Shown here piece by piece: positions 37,082-45,753 of a stretch of DNA of 64,000 bases (the stretch's first letter is position 1; the number at the start of each line of letters is the position of its first letter). The notes under the pieces were generated by a model. The model saw nothing but the letters and a program-made list of their open reading frames with translations. It searched no databases and had not been told where the DNA came from. Source of the stretch: Niabella yanshanensis. Lineage in GTDB: Bacteria; Bacteroidota; Bacteroidia; Chitinophagales; Chitinophagaceae. Made by a program: the position numbers and the translations under genes. The stretch lies in the NCBI RefSeq assembly GCF_034424215.1, contig NZ_CP139960.1, forward strand, positions 2,976,001 to 3,040,000, read 5' to 3'.

Positions 37082-37513
37082 ATGAAAACATTACAATTAT
37101 TTCTTTTAGCATGTCTTTTCACCATCGTTTCCAATAACGAAGCACTGGCTCAATCTAAAAAAACTGAAACTTTTGATGTTGCGGGTAACTGCGGTATGTG
37201 CAAATCAAACATAGAGAAAGCTGCGAAATCTGCAGGTGCGTCTTATGCCGCATGGGATGTAGACTCAAAAAAGCTGACTATTAAATTTGCAAACAATACA
37301 AGCGCCGCCAAAATTCAGGAAAAAATTGCCGAAGCCGGTTACGATAATGCAGGCGCTAAGGCTTCTGATGAATCTTATAATAAATTACACGGATGTTGTC
37401 AATATGAAAGAAAGGCTGTAAGTGCCAACAAAAAAATGGACTGCTGCAGCAACCCTGCAGAACAGGCTTGTTGCAAAGAGTCTCAGGCTAAAGATTGCTG
37501 CAAAAAATCATAA
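37082..37513 (+). CDS. Exported HMA-domain protein with Cys-rich tail
   Basis: A 143-residue protein: signal peptide (about 1-23, ending ALAQ), one heavy-metal-associated domain (about 28-95) with the metal loop GNCGMCKSN, and a cysteine-rich tail holding CC pairs (DCCSNP, QACCKES, KDCCKKS) after HGCCQYE. HMA domains bind Cu(I) or similar soft metals; the tail could be a second storage site. It is likely a periplasmic metallochaperone or sink. Confidence 0.85.
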   Translation: MKTLQLFLLACLFTIVSNNEALAQSKKTETFDVAGNCGMCKSNIEKAAKSAGASYAAWDVDSKKLTIKFANNTSAAKIQEKIAEAGYDNAGAKASDESYNKLHGCCQYERKAVSANKKMDCCSNPAEQACCKESQAKDCCKKS

Positions 37514-37527
37514 CGTATAACAATTCC

Positions 37528-37618
37528 ATGTCATTAATTTAAGGGAGCCTTGTTTTGTGTACCCTGGGTTTAAGCTCAAAAAGAGAAAACGAAAGCGGCT
37601 TTCTTAAGTTAATGACAT
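37528..37618. repeat. Inverted repeat B in the metal module
   Basis: A 22-base arm at 37528-37549 pairs with 37597-37618 in 19 of 22 positions, around a 47-base loop. Conserved parts of the arm are ATGTCATTAA, TTAAG and AGCC. It begins 15 bases after the first HMA stop codon. Confidence 0.7.
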
Positions 37619-37632
37619 TAAAATTATTCACT

Positions 37633-37713
37633 ATCGTTATTCAGTAAGCAGGCGAATATCCTCCGGGAGCAGTTGCTTCTTTCCCGGATTGATGCCTTTT
37701 ACCGAATAACGAT
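37633..37713. repeat. Inverted repeat C in the metal module
   Basis: ATCGTTATTC (37633-37642) pairs perfectly with GAATAACGAT (37704-37713). The pairing continues inward through GTAA/TTAC, GGC/GCC and TCCGGGA/TCCCGGA, giving one long interrupted stem of about 34 bases per arm. It ends 17 bases before the second HMA gene start. Confidence 0.7.
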
Positions 37714-37730
37714 TACTAAAATATTGAACA

Positions 37731-38270
37731 ATGAAAAAACTCATCTTTTTTCTGATTATTGCCGTAAGCATGATACAGGCAAATGCACAATTTTCAAAAG
37801 CTACGTTACAGGCCAACGGGCTTACCTGCGCCTTATGTAGCAACGCCATTAATAAATCGCTTCAGAAAGTAGGCTTTGTTGAATCGGTAAAGTCGGATAT
37901 TAAGAATACCGCTTTTAATATTCAATTCAAACAGGGCAGCGAAGTAAACGTAGACCAGATCCGGAAGGCAGTGGAAGAAGCAGGGTTTTCGGTAGGCAGC
38001 TTAAAGCTGACCGGCGATTTTAATAACCTGAAGGTGGAAAATGACCAACATCACAAAATAGGTAACGCTAATTTCCACTTTGTGAAGGTTAAAGACCAGG
38101 TGTTGAATGGCGAGCAAACTATCACCATTGTTGATAAAAACTTTGTGAGCGACAAAACATTTAAAGCCATGAAAGCCGCTACCCAAAAAGATTGCATCAA
38201 CACTGGGAAAGCGTCTCATTGCTGCAGCGATGTAGCTCAAGGCGCGCGGATTTATCATACCACCATTTAA
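37731..38270 (+). CDS. Exported HMA-domain protein, second copy
   Basis: A 179-residue protein with a signal peptide (about 1-19, ending ANAQ) and an HMA domain (about 22-92) with metal loop GLTCALCSN. The C-terminal half is unlike the first copy: it has DQHHKIGNANFHFVKV and a late HCC pair (ASHCCSD) but no Cys-rich tail. The role is probably envelope metal binding, with the HYC, first HMA and outer-membrane genes as partners. Confidence 0.82.
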   Translation: MKKLIFFLIIAVSMIQANAQFSKATLQANGLTCALCSNAINKSLQKVGFVESVKSDIKNTAFNIQFKQGSEVNVDQIRKAVEEAGFSVGSLKLTGDFNNLKVENDQHHKIGNANFHFVKVKDQVLNGEQTITIVDKNFVSDKTFKAMKAATQKDCINTGKASHCCSDVAQGARIYHTTI

Positions 38271-38351
38271 CGGAGACAGATCTTTAAATGCCGGTTTCAC
38301 TACGACCCGGATAGCACTCTTATTATAACAAACAAAGTACTTTATATAATG

Positions 38352-38378
38352 CCTGTGGTAGTGTCTTCACTACCCAGG
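38352..38378. repeat. Hairpin before the metal-module outer-membrane gene
   Basis: GGTAGTG-TCTT-CACTACC (38357-38374) with extra outer pairing CCTG/CAGG. No T run follows on either side, so it is not a simple terminator. Confidence 0.55.
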
Positions 38379-38442
38379 GGTTATTGATGTGTCTTTTTAT
38401 GGCTGGTAGCCAACCAGGATCTAAAAACTTTAAATTGAACAA

Positions 38443-39258
38443 GTGAAATATTTTCTTTTATGCATGTTGCTACTACCTGTTATGAGGTCAGAAGCGCAGG
38501 AGTTATACATTTATACCGAACCCGCATCTAATATACCTGCGAAATCCATCAGTGCAAAGTTGAGTGCCAATTATGCAGAAGGCATGCGCGGGGAAAGTAA
38601 GGGGCTTGTGCAACGTTACCGGCCTGAAATGTATATGGGGCTCTCCAAAAACTTTATGCTAAGGGCGTCAGGAACATTTGCCAATATGCATACCAGTGCC
38701 TTTAAATTTGAATCCGCGTCTTTATACGGCAAGTACAGGTTCTTATCGAAAGATGAGGCACATCGTCATTTCAGAATGGCAGCTTTTGCTGATGCTTCTG
38801 TCAGCAAAGCGCCCTTTAGATATGATGAAATTGCCTTAATGGGCAATAAAACAGGCGCCGAAGCAGGAGTAATAGCTACGCAGCTGATCAATAAACTAGC
38901 CATAAGCGGCACCGTGAGCCATGTACAGGTTTTAGACAAATCAAGATTTGAAGATGCCCCGCTAAACCTGCCTTACCAGGCAATGAACTATTTTTTATCT
39001 GCCGGCTACCTGTTGTTTCCCCGGAAATATGAAGATTACCGGCAGACCAATTTCAATATCTATACCGAAATACTGGCGCAACAAACACTGGACACAAAAA
39101 GGTATTATGTTGATATGGCTCCGGGCGTTCAGTTTATTTTTAACAGCAATTCCAAACTCAACCTCGGCTACCGTTTCCAGTTAGGCAGCGACATGAACAG
39201 AATGGCGCGCAGCAGCGTACAGCTTAGTTTTGAACGGACATTTTTTGGAGCACTTTAA
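38443..39258 (+). CDS. Outer-membrane beta-barrel protein of the metal module
   Basis: A 271-residue protein with a signal peptide (about 1-18, ending SEAQ) and many alternating strands, such as MYMGLSKNFMLRASGTF and FIFNSNSKLNLGYRFQL, ending with a strand and aromatic residue. It starts at GTG. The family was not recognised beyond outer-membrane barrel. Its place behind the HMA genes suggests a part in metal transport or resistance. It converges on the MMPL fusion gene with a 1-base gap. Confidence 0.7.
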   Translation: MKYFLLCMLLLPVMRSEAQELYIYTEPASNIPAKSISAKLSANYAEGMRGESKGLVQRYRPEMYMGLSKNFMLRASGTFANMHTSAFKFESASLYGKYRFLSKDEAHRHFRMAAFADASVSKAPFRYDEIALMGNKTGAEAGVIATQLINKLAISGTVSHVQVLDKSRFEDAPLNLPYQAMNYFLSAGYLLFPRKYEDYRQTNFNIYTEILAQQTLDTKRYYVDMAPGVQFIFNSNSKLNLGYRFQLGSDMNRMARSSVQLSFERTFFGAL

Positions 39259-39259
39259 G

Positions 39260-42200
39260 CTATTTCCTGATAACCCAGATAACATTAGAAGTGTACTTTG
39301 TATGATCTATTCTCTGCAAAGTCACTTCTTTTTTTATGGCGAGCGCTTCAATCATTTTACCCGAAAGAAAATGAAGCTGATTAGTGGTCTTATTGAACGA
39401 GAATATTTTCGTAGACAGTAGCTCAGTGAATTTTGTGCCTTTATGCTTTTCTTTCAGGTCGGCATCTCCATCCCGGATAATGAGTATACCTCGCGGAAGC
39501 AGGCTATCGATCGCCTGCGCTATTACCTGCTCCTGGGCTATAGGTTGTAAATAATGCAGTACGTCGCTGATGATAATACCATTATATTTTTCTAAGGGGT
39601 GGGTTGCGATATCTCCCCGTACAAATTGGAGGGCTTCTGTCCTGCTAAAACAATGCTGTGCGGTGGCTATTTTATCTTCATCATAGTCCACCCCTGTAAA
39701 TAATCGCCTTCCCTGGCTGGCCCAATGCAGGGTATAGCACATAAAGCCATAACCACAGCCGAGGTCTAAAAACCGGCCTTCGTTTGGTAGCAACTCATGA
39801 AAGGGCTGGTAGTAGTTTTCCAGCTTCAGCTTTATTTTTAAATACCATTCCAGTACGGGCCCTTTATAGATATAATTAAAAAACAGATGTTCTTTAAAAT
39901 AAGCCGGCTGCTCCAGCTCTTTTGTTAACGCTTCATGCTGCTCTTTAAAATACCTGGAAATATTTTTCGTCCTTTCCTGGTAGGTAGTTCCCCAGCTTGC
40001 ATCATCCGCTTTTATCCTCGGCAAATATTTTGCAGTAACCGGTCCGTTCTTCAGTAAGAAATCACCCTTCGTCATCGTATATCCTAACCCATGAAATAGC
40101 ACCGGTACCATATCCAGCTTTAATTGTTCGGCCAAATAGAATGCGCCTTTATGAAAGCGCTTCATAGGGGGTTGAGAAGTCCGGGTACCTTCAGGGAAAA
40201 CCGATATGGAATATCCCTGTTGTACCTGTGTATTCAATAAGTCCACGCTGTTTTCAACTCCATTGGCAACAGGATAAAAGTCCGCCATCTTAATGGCCCA
40301 ACCAAAAACGGGGGAGTTCCAAACCCAACGATTGGTTAATAAGATCAGGCGTGGATTTAACATGGCCATTTGCAATATGTCCAGGAAGGATTGGTGATTG
40401 GCAATTACCACAGCCGGCTTGTCGAAATTTTCGCCTTGCAAATTGATCTGCCGCTTTTTAAAATTGCCCATAATGTATAATACGGACATGCAAAATTTGG
40501 ACAAGAGGTAATGGTAAATAAACTTACCTTTTTTATATCCGACAACTTTAAGCTTTATCAGGAACAAACCTAAAATGGTGAGCAATACACTTACAAAGCC
40601 AAAGTAGAAGAAAGAGAATACAGACCGGCTCCAGCTCCAGAGTGTCCAGGGATGAAAGCCTTTGTCTATTCTTTTCTTAATCACCATGGAAAAGAAGAAT
40701 GGGATCAGGATCTGCGACATGATCACCACACAAAGAATACCGGTAACCGATATAAATGCAATAGATCTAAGGGCCGGATGTTTAGCAAAGATCAATACTC
40801 CTAAACCGGCTACAGTAGTAATAGCGGACAGCAGAATAGAAGATTTGTAGGATGCCAGGTTCTTCTTTCCTGTTTTGTATTCGTTCAGCAATCCGTCCAT
40901 TACAAACAAACTATAGTCATCTCCCAAACCAAAGATCAAAGCCGAAATAATGATATTAACGATATTGAACTGGATACCACAAACTGACATGATACCCAAT
41001 ATCCAGATCCAGCTGATGGCCATTGGTATAAAAGACATCAACATCAGCTCAATTCGCCCATAGGTCAACAGCAGCATCGTAGCTACTATAATGGAGATGA
41101 TCCAGGCAATCCTATTGAAATCATCATTAACCATTTGGGTAAGCCGGGAGGTAAGGTATTGCCGGTCCAGCACTATTGCATCTGGTCGGCGCTCCAATTC
41201 AGCTAACACCCGGGGTTTATGTTGCTCGGGCACTTTGATCAATGTTACAACCGAAGCCTTGTTATTTTGCTCCGTGAGGTAGTCATCCAGGAAGCTACTA
41301 CGTAGCGGCTGTAGCTTTTGCGTAGTAACCGGCTCGTAGGGCCGGTTCAATAATGCCCTGAAATTTTCGAGGCCATCTACGGTGAATCCCGAAGCGGGGG
41401 CTAATAGGGTAGCAAGAGAGAGTACCTGTTGCTTTTTCTCTGGTGTCCAGTAGGCATTCCACCTGTTAATTCTCAACCGCTGCAAACTATCAGACATAAA
41501 AAGATCGGACACGCCAGAACTGGTATTGATTAACCCTTTTGCTTTAAGGCCGGCTACCTGGCTTTGCAATGATTCATTTTTCTCTAAAGCATCGTCAAGG
41601 TTGTTACCCTCACTTACAATGTATACCGATTTTAAGGCCGCTCCGCTGATGCTGTTCATTGTAGCTTCTGCCTGCTTCAGCTTGGGCGACATATAATTCA
41701 ACTGCATCATATCGGGCTCAAAACCTACCTTTTTTGCAAAAGGATAGAGCACGATAGTAATGACAATAATGCCGGCTACCAACCATTTATTAGACTCCAG
41801 CCTGATAGAAGAGATTTGATCCAGCCAGGATGTTTTTACGATACGGGTTTTGTCGGAACGGATAAAATGAGGTAAGAACACCAGCGAACACACCGCCGCG
41901 CCTATCAGACTGAAACCTGCAAACAGGCCCAGGTCTTTCAACATATCGGATGCTGCATATTGCAAGCTGAGAAAGCCCAATATAGTAGTGATGCTTCCAA
42001 TAGTAAGCGGAAAGGAGAGGTCCCTGATCACTTCTTTAATGTCGGGATGATGACGGCTATGGTTGAATACATGTAAGGAATAATTAACCGCAATACCCAG
42101 TACAATAGATCCCGTACCCAATGCAATCACAGAAATACTTCCTTTAATAAAATAAATAGCAGCTAATGAAAAAGCAGCACCGTAAATTACAGGCATTAAT

Positions 42201-43096
42201 ATGAGTAATGGTGCGCGCTTCTTTCTAAAGTAAATGCCCAGGAATACTATTAAAAAAAGTACGGTTACACCCTGTGTTAGTAAAGTATCTTTTCGCAGCT
42301 GAGCGGCATTACTTTGCGACACCACTGCTCCTCCAAAGTACTGGGTTTGGATATCAGCAAAGCCCGCCTTATTCAAGCTATCAACAGTATGATCTATAAT
42401 ACGGAAGAATTGCTGGTTCTTACCCGTATTACCAGCCGCAAAAGAAGGCGCCAGGAAAAGAAGCAGTGTCTTTTTATCTTTTGTTACAAAATGATTGTTG
42501 TGTAATGTAAAATTATCCTCATATTGTAATTGCTGTAGCTTTTTTAAAGCCAGGAATGAAATGCCCGAAGGATCATTCAACACGATATTCTTAATAGGAT
42601 TGGAAGCAGGAATACCCAGAATAGAGCTGCTGCGGCTCATGGATTTACTTAACTCAGCCGGCTGCAACAGCGTATCTATTTTCTTATAATCAGCTTCCGT
42701 TAAAAATACCGGTAAGTGTTGTTGTATGCTTTCAAAAAGTGAGTAGGTAAATGCTTCATCAATTTTGTACCGTATATTTTTGATAAACGGTTCTGCCCTT
42801 TGCCTGAGCGCTTCAGCAAATACATCTGCATACTTTACTAATTGATCGGGCTTTGCTGTACTGCTGTCTTTCAACGACACCATTACTACCAGTTTGTCGG
42901 CAAATTTTGAATTGCCAAATACCTCGGTGAGCTTTTCTGTTTTCGCATCTTTCGGAATGATCGCGTAAACATCTTCTTCAAACTTTACCCGCAAAGCAAA
43001 AAATGCAAACAACGCCAATGTACTAACGAATACAATATACAGGGCGGCTTTGTTCCTGCAGAAGAAGTTGTATATGGATAAAAAGATATTTTGCAT
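39260..43096 (-). CDS. MMPL transporter-acyltransferase-methyltransferase fusion (flexirubin cluster)
   Basis: A 1278-residue protein with three parts. Residues about 1-830 form an MMPL/RND exporter: one membrane segment, a periplasmic domain, five segments, a second domain and five more. Residues about 890-1060 are a PlsC-like acyltransferase (NHQSFLD at 899, FPEGTR at 965). Residues about 1090-1278 are a SAM methyltransferase (FLDLGCGYGF at 1109). Such fusions are known from flexirubin clusters, where they could make and export the pigment. The ATG at 43096 is preferred over a TTG at 43102. Confidence 0.88.
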   Translation of the reverse strand: MQNIFLSIYNFFCRNKAALYIVFVSTLALFAFFALRVKFEEDVYAIIPKDAKTEKLTEVFGNSKFADKLVVMVSLKDSSTAKPDQLVKYADVFAEALRQRAEPFIKNIRYKIDEAFTYSLFESIQQHLPVFLTEADYKKIDTLLQPAELSKSMSRSSSILGIPASNPIKNIVLNDPSGISFLALKKLQQLQYEDNFTLHNNHFVTKDKKTLLLFLAPSFAAGNTGKNQQFFRIIDHTVDSLNKAGFADIQTQYFGGAVVSQSNAAQLRKDTLLTQGVTVLFLIVFLGIYFRKKRAPLLILMPVIYGAAFSLAAIYFIKGSISVIALGTGSIVLGIAVNYSLHVFNHSRHHPDIKEVIRDLSFPLTIGSITTILGFLSLQYAASDMLKDLGLFAGFSLIGAAVCSLVFLPHFIRSDKTRIVKTSWLDQISSIRLESNKWLVAGIIVITIVLYPFAKKVGFEPDMMQLNYMSPKLKQAEATMNSISGAALKSVYIVSEGNNLDDALEKNESLQSQVAGLKAKGLINTSSGVSDLFMSDSLQRLRINRWNAYWTPEKKQQVLSLATLLAPASGFTVDGLENFRALLNRPYEPVTTQKLQPLRSSFLDDYLTEQNNKASVVTLIKVPEQHKPRVLAELERRPDAIVLDRQYLTSRLTQMVNDDFNRIAWIISIIVATMLLLTYGRIELMLMSFIPMAISWIWILGIMSVCGIQFNIVNIIISALIFGLGDDYSLFVMDGLLNEYKTGKKNLASYKSSILLSAITTVAGLGVLIFAKHPALRSIAFISVTGILCVVIMSQILIPFFFSMVIKKRIDKGFHPWTLWSWSRSVFSFFYFGFVSVLLTILGLFLIKLKVVGYKKGKFIYHYLLSKFCMSVLYIMGNFKKRQINLQGENFDKPAVVIANHQSFLDILQMAMLNPRLILLTNRWVWNSPVFGWAIKMADFYPVANGVENSVDLLNTQVQQGYSISVFPEGTRTSQPPMKRFHKGAFYLAEQLKLDMVPVLFHGLGYTMTKGDFLLKNGPVTAKYLPRIKADDASWGTTYQERTKNISRYFKEQHEALTKELEQPAYFKEHLFFNYIYKGPVLEWYLKIKLKLENYYQPFHELLPNEGRFLDLGCGYGFMCYTLHWASQGRRLFTGVDYDEDKIATAQHCFSRTEALQFVRGDIATHPLEKYNGIIISDVLHYLQPIAQEQVIAQAIDSLLPRGILIIRDGDADLKEKHKGTKFTELLSTKIFSFNKTTNQLHFLSGKMIEALAIKKEVTLQRIDHTKYTSNVIWVIRK

Positions 43097-43110
43097 GCTC
43101 AAAACAGCGG

Positions 43111-43118
43111 CAAAAATA
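43111..43118 (-). promoter_or_regulatory. Candidate -7 element of the MMPL fusion gene (TATTTTTG)
   Basis: Exact TAnnTTTG match on the minus strand, 14 bases before the ATG at 43096. A TTG lies about 22 bases further upstream, slightly too far for the -33 consensus. Confidence 0.5.
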
Positions 43119-43297
43119 TTGAATGTAGTTGGTTTAAGCGCAAGGTTAACTTATTGATTACAGGTACCCAAAATACCGTTCTTAACCGGAGGGGAAAATA
43201 CCGGGAATTGTTACTGCTGTATTGTAGCACCCTTTCATATTGCACCCACATACTTTTACTGCAGGTCCGGTGGCATATGGTGGTGATGCATCGCTTT

Positions 43298-44506
43298 CTA
43301 TGAGTTTTTGGCGCTTCGGTACACCTTCAATAAAATAAAAGTAAGCAGCCAGAAAACCACTGCAACAATTATAGCAAGCAACAAACTACCATAGATATAT
43401 TGCTCCAGGTTTTGGCCAATTTTAGAAAGTGTAAGCTGTTTGTTCAGCGATATATCCACCGCCCGGCTACCCATAAAAGGCTTACCCATTTTGTAGCTTA
43501 AAAAAACTATTACCGGGATCATAGGCGCAAAACTGATGTGCGCAGCCAGCACAAAAAGCGCTTTGTTCAATTTAAACAAGTGGGCTAAGAAAACTCCTAC
43601 GAGCAACTGAAACCCCCAAATTGGAATAATGCCCATAAAGCCCCCGAACGCGATGGCATTCGCCTTTTTAATATCGGTTTCCCCGGGTTTTAGCAGTATT
43701 TGCCTTAGCTCCCGTTTCCAGTTCTTGTTTTTATAAAACTTCCTGATAAAATCCCGTGGCCAGATATAAAAAAAACAGATGGTCACCAACACAGTATTAA
43801 CGATGCTGATCCGGGTAAAATCTTTAAACGGTCTGAAATGGCTGATTCGTTCTTCTTTGGGCGGATAATAAACCGTTATGGGAATTGAGCTCACCTTTAC
43901 GCCTGCCCATGCCAGTCTTACAATTACTTCTATTTCAAACTCGTACTTACGGGTAAAAAACTTCATTTTACTGATAGGACTCAAAGGGTACAGCCGGTAG
44001 CCGGTTTGTGTATCAGGTAATTCAATACCAGTTTCAACCTTATACCAGAAATTACTGAATTGATTGCCAAAACTGCTTTTCCCCGGTACGTTATCCGCCG
44101 TATCCATGTTGCGGGCGCCCATAACCAGGGCCGGGCCCTCTGTTTTTAGTTTTTCAATAAAAAGAGGCAGGTCTTTGGCGAAGTGCTGCCCATCGGAGTC
44201 AATAGTAATAGCGTGCTCATAACCAAGTTCTACAGCTTTTTTAAACCCGGTTCTTAGCGCCATCCCCTTCCCCTGGTTAGGCAGGTAGGACACAACGGTA
44301 ATAGCCTCAAACCCTTCGACAATATTTGCGGTATCGTCGGTGGAGCCATCATTTACCACAATTATATGATTCGTATACTGTAAAGTATCTGAAATAACTG
44401 TGGCAATTGTAGCCGCATTATTATAGGTTGGTATGACTACACACACCCTAAGGTCTGTAAAAGCCCGGGATACCTCATCCGTTGCTATTTTTGATTCATT
44501 GCCCAC
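43298..44506 (-). CDS. Glycosyltransferase family 2 with DUF2062 (flexirubin cluster)
   Basis: A 402-residue fusion. The first about 240 residues are a GT2 domain (VVIPTYNNAATIATV, VVNDGSTDDT, TIDSDGQH with the DxD-type metal site). The C-terminal part (about 265-395) is DUF2062 with two or three membrane segments (IAFGGFMGIIPIWGFQL). This fusion is a regular member of flexirubin and aryl-polyene clusters in Bacteroidota. The acceptor of any sugar is unknown. Confidence 0.9.
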   Translation of the reverse strand: MGNESKIATDEVSRAFTDLRVCVVIPTYNNAATIATVISDTLQYTNHIIVVNDGSTDDTANIVEGFEAITVVSYLPNQGKGMALRTGFKKAVELGYEHAITIDSDGQHFAKDLPLFIEKLKTEGPALVMGARNMDTADNVPGKSSFGNQFSNFWYKVETGIELPDTQTGYRLYPLSPISKMKFFTRKYEFEIEVIVRLAWAGVKVSSIPITVYYPPKEERISHFRPFKDFTRISIVNTVLVTICFFYIWPRDFIRKFYKNKNWKRELRQILLKPGETDIKKANAIAFGGFMGIIPIWGFQLLVGVFLAHLFKLNKALFVLAAHISFAPMIPVIVFLSYKMGKPFMGSRAVDISLNKQLTLSKIGQNLEQYIYGSLLLAIIVAVVFWLLTFILLKVYRSAKNS

Positions 44507-44540
44507 AAGGCATCAAAAATAAACTATGCCGCGAAATAAA

Positions 44541-45080
44541 CTAAAAAGTATACCTTACAGCCAAACCCAACGTACCGATCTGGATAGGTAAAAATGCTGA
44601 AGGAGCAGAAATATAAACAGTCGGTCTCCAATCTGCCGTTACATTTATAGGAGATGTTTTAAATTTATAATCAATGCCCGCCGTACCAAATATGCCGGTT
44701 CCAAACCCATTATAACCGTTATTTTTTGAAGATATATTGAAGAAATTAAGACCGCCGCCTGCAAACCAGTGCAAATTTTCATTGGTAGCAGTTTCAATTA
44801 ATTCATGGTATTGGTAAGATCCTGACACACTATAACCAGGAGAGTAACTGGTTGTTCCCCCGGTATTGGGAACTATATAGCTTTTTCCCCCGTAACCGAG
44901 GTTCAATTCCAATGCACTATGGTCAGAAACAAATGATTTGTAAGACAGGGCCACCACATCAAATGTGGTATGTGAAGTAAACCTAAGTCCAATTGCCTGT
45001 TTATAACCACTTTGCGCGTTAACTAAAAATTGGCAATACAATAAAGCAACCACCAAAACGATTTTTTTCATCTTGATCAT
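44541..45080 (-). CDS. Small outer-membrane beta-barrel protein
   Basis: A 179-residue protein with a signal peptide (MKKIVLVVALLYCQFLVNAQ, start at 45080 or at the second Met 45071), then eight or so amphipathic strands rich in Gly, Tyr and Phe, ending in GLAVRYTF with a C-terminal Phe. Not clearly tied to pigment synthesis, though it sits between the GT2 and darA genes. The gene follows a 5' leader of about 90 bases. Confidence 0.75.
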   Translation of the reverse strand: MIKMKKIVLVVALLYCQFLVNAQSGYKQAIGLRFTSHTTFDVVALSYKSFVSDHSALELNLGYGGKSYIVPNTGGTTSYSPGYSVSGSYQYHELIETATNENLHWFAGGGLNFFNISSKNNGYNGFGTGIFGTAGIDYKFKTSPINVTADWRPTVYISAPSAFLPIQIGTLGLAVRYTF

Positions 45081-45167
45081 GATAAAGTCTTTTAAAGTAG
45101 AAGAATATCTAAAGACTTCATTGCAAATGAGAGTATTTAGAGGGCATTTATGTTATTAACGGTTGGA

Positions 45168-45175
45168 CAAAAATA
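45168..45175 (-). promoter_or_regulatory. Candidate -7 element of the small barrel gene (TATTTTTG)
   Basis: Exact TAnnTTTG match on the minus strand, 87 bases upstream of the start. A T-rich stretch lies near the -33 position but lacks TTG. Confidence 0.45.
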
Positions 45176-45237
45176 GTACCGAAGTAAACATAAAATGTAT
45201 TGTTTCACTTTATTCAGTATAAAAAGGGTATATTCTA

Positions 45238-45245
45238 TAAATTTG
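45238..45245 (+). promoter_or_regulatory. Candidate -7 element of the dar genes (TAAATTTG)
   Basis: Exact TAnnTTTG match. It supports a start at 45257 or 45269 for the next gene and argues against the upstream ATG at 45200. Confidence 0.55.
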
Positions 45246-45268
45246 CAGACTTCTATATGAGGGTATCA

Positions 45269-45745
45269 ATGAAATTAATAATCGGTTGTCTTATTGCTTT
45301 TGCAATAATGTCTTTTGCAGCGCATGCTCAAACGGGATCTGGCAAGCAGGCTTTTTATCAGGCAATGGCATCTAACAGTGCTTCCGTTTGGAATAAGCAG
45401 CTGGAGGCTGTCAATACATTAGCAGGAAATGACAGGAGTGCCTTCCACGGAGCATTACTAATGCGGAAATCGGGAGCTCAGAAAACACCCGGACAAAAAC
45501 TTTCGATGTTTAAGCAGGGACATAAACTGCTGGAAGGGGCTATTAACCAGGAAGTAAAGAACCCTGAATATAGGTTTCTGCGACTGATGATACAGGAGAA
45601 TGCCCCAAAAATTGTTGGTTATAATAATAATATTACCGACGATGCCCGGTTAGTAAAAGCTTCCTATAAATCCTTCCCGGACGCTGTGCAGAAAGCCGTT
45701 CTATCATATAGCAAAACGTCCAAAGCGCTTAAGGGACTGCAATAG
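45269..45745 (+). CDS. Small exported protein before darA
   Basis: A 158-residue protein with a signal peptide (about 1-21, ending AHAQ). The mature part is helical and basic (QAFYQAMASNSASVWNKQL, GALLMRKSGAQ, YRFLRLMIQENAPKI) with no known catalytic motif. Genes of this sort stand beside darA/darB in flexirubin clusters, from memory. An ATG at 45257 would add four residues. It ends 8 bases before darA. Confidence 0.75.
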   Translation: MKLIIGCLIAFAIMSFAAHAQTGSGKQAFYQAMASNSASVWNKQLEAVNTLAGNDRSAFHGALLMRKSGAQKTPGQKLSMFKQGHKLLEGAINQEVKNPEYRFLRLMIQENAPKIVGYNNNITDDARLVKASYKSFPDAVQKAVLSYSKTSKALKGLQ

Positions 45746-45753
45746 TAATATTT

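Noticed and set aside
43103-43297. Possible short gene between the MMPL fusion and GT2 genes
   Set aside because: The 195-base gap holds only a weak plus-strand ORF and the -7 element of the MMPL fusion gene.
45085-45118. AAGTCTTT...AAAGACTT inverted pair in the divergent barrel-dar gap
   Set aside because: Eight-base arms 18 bases apart in an A/T-rich gap are likely by chance; no further support.
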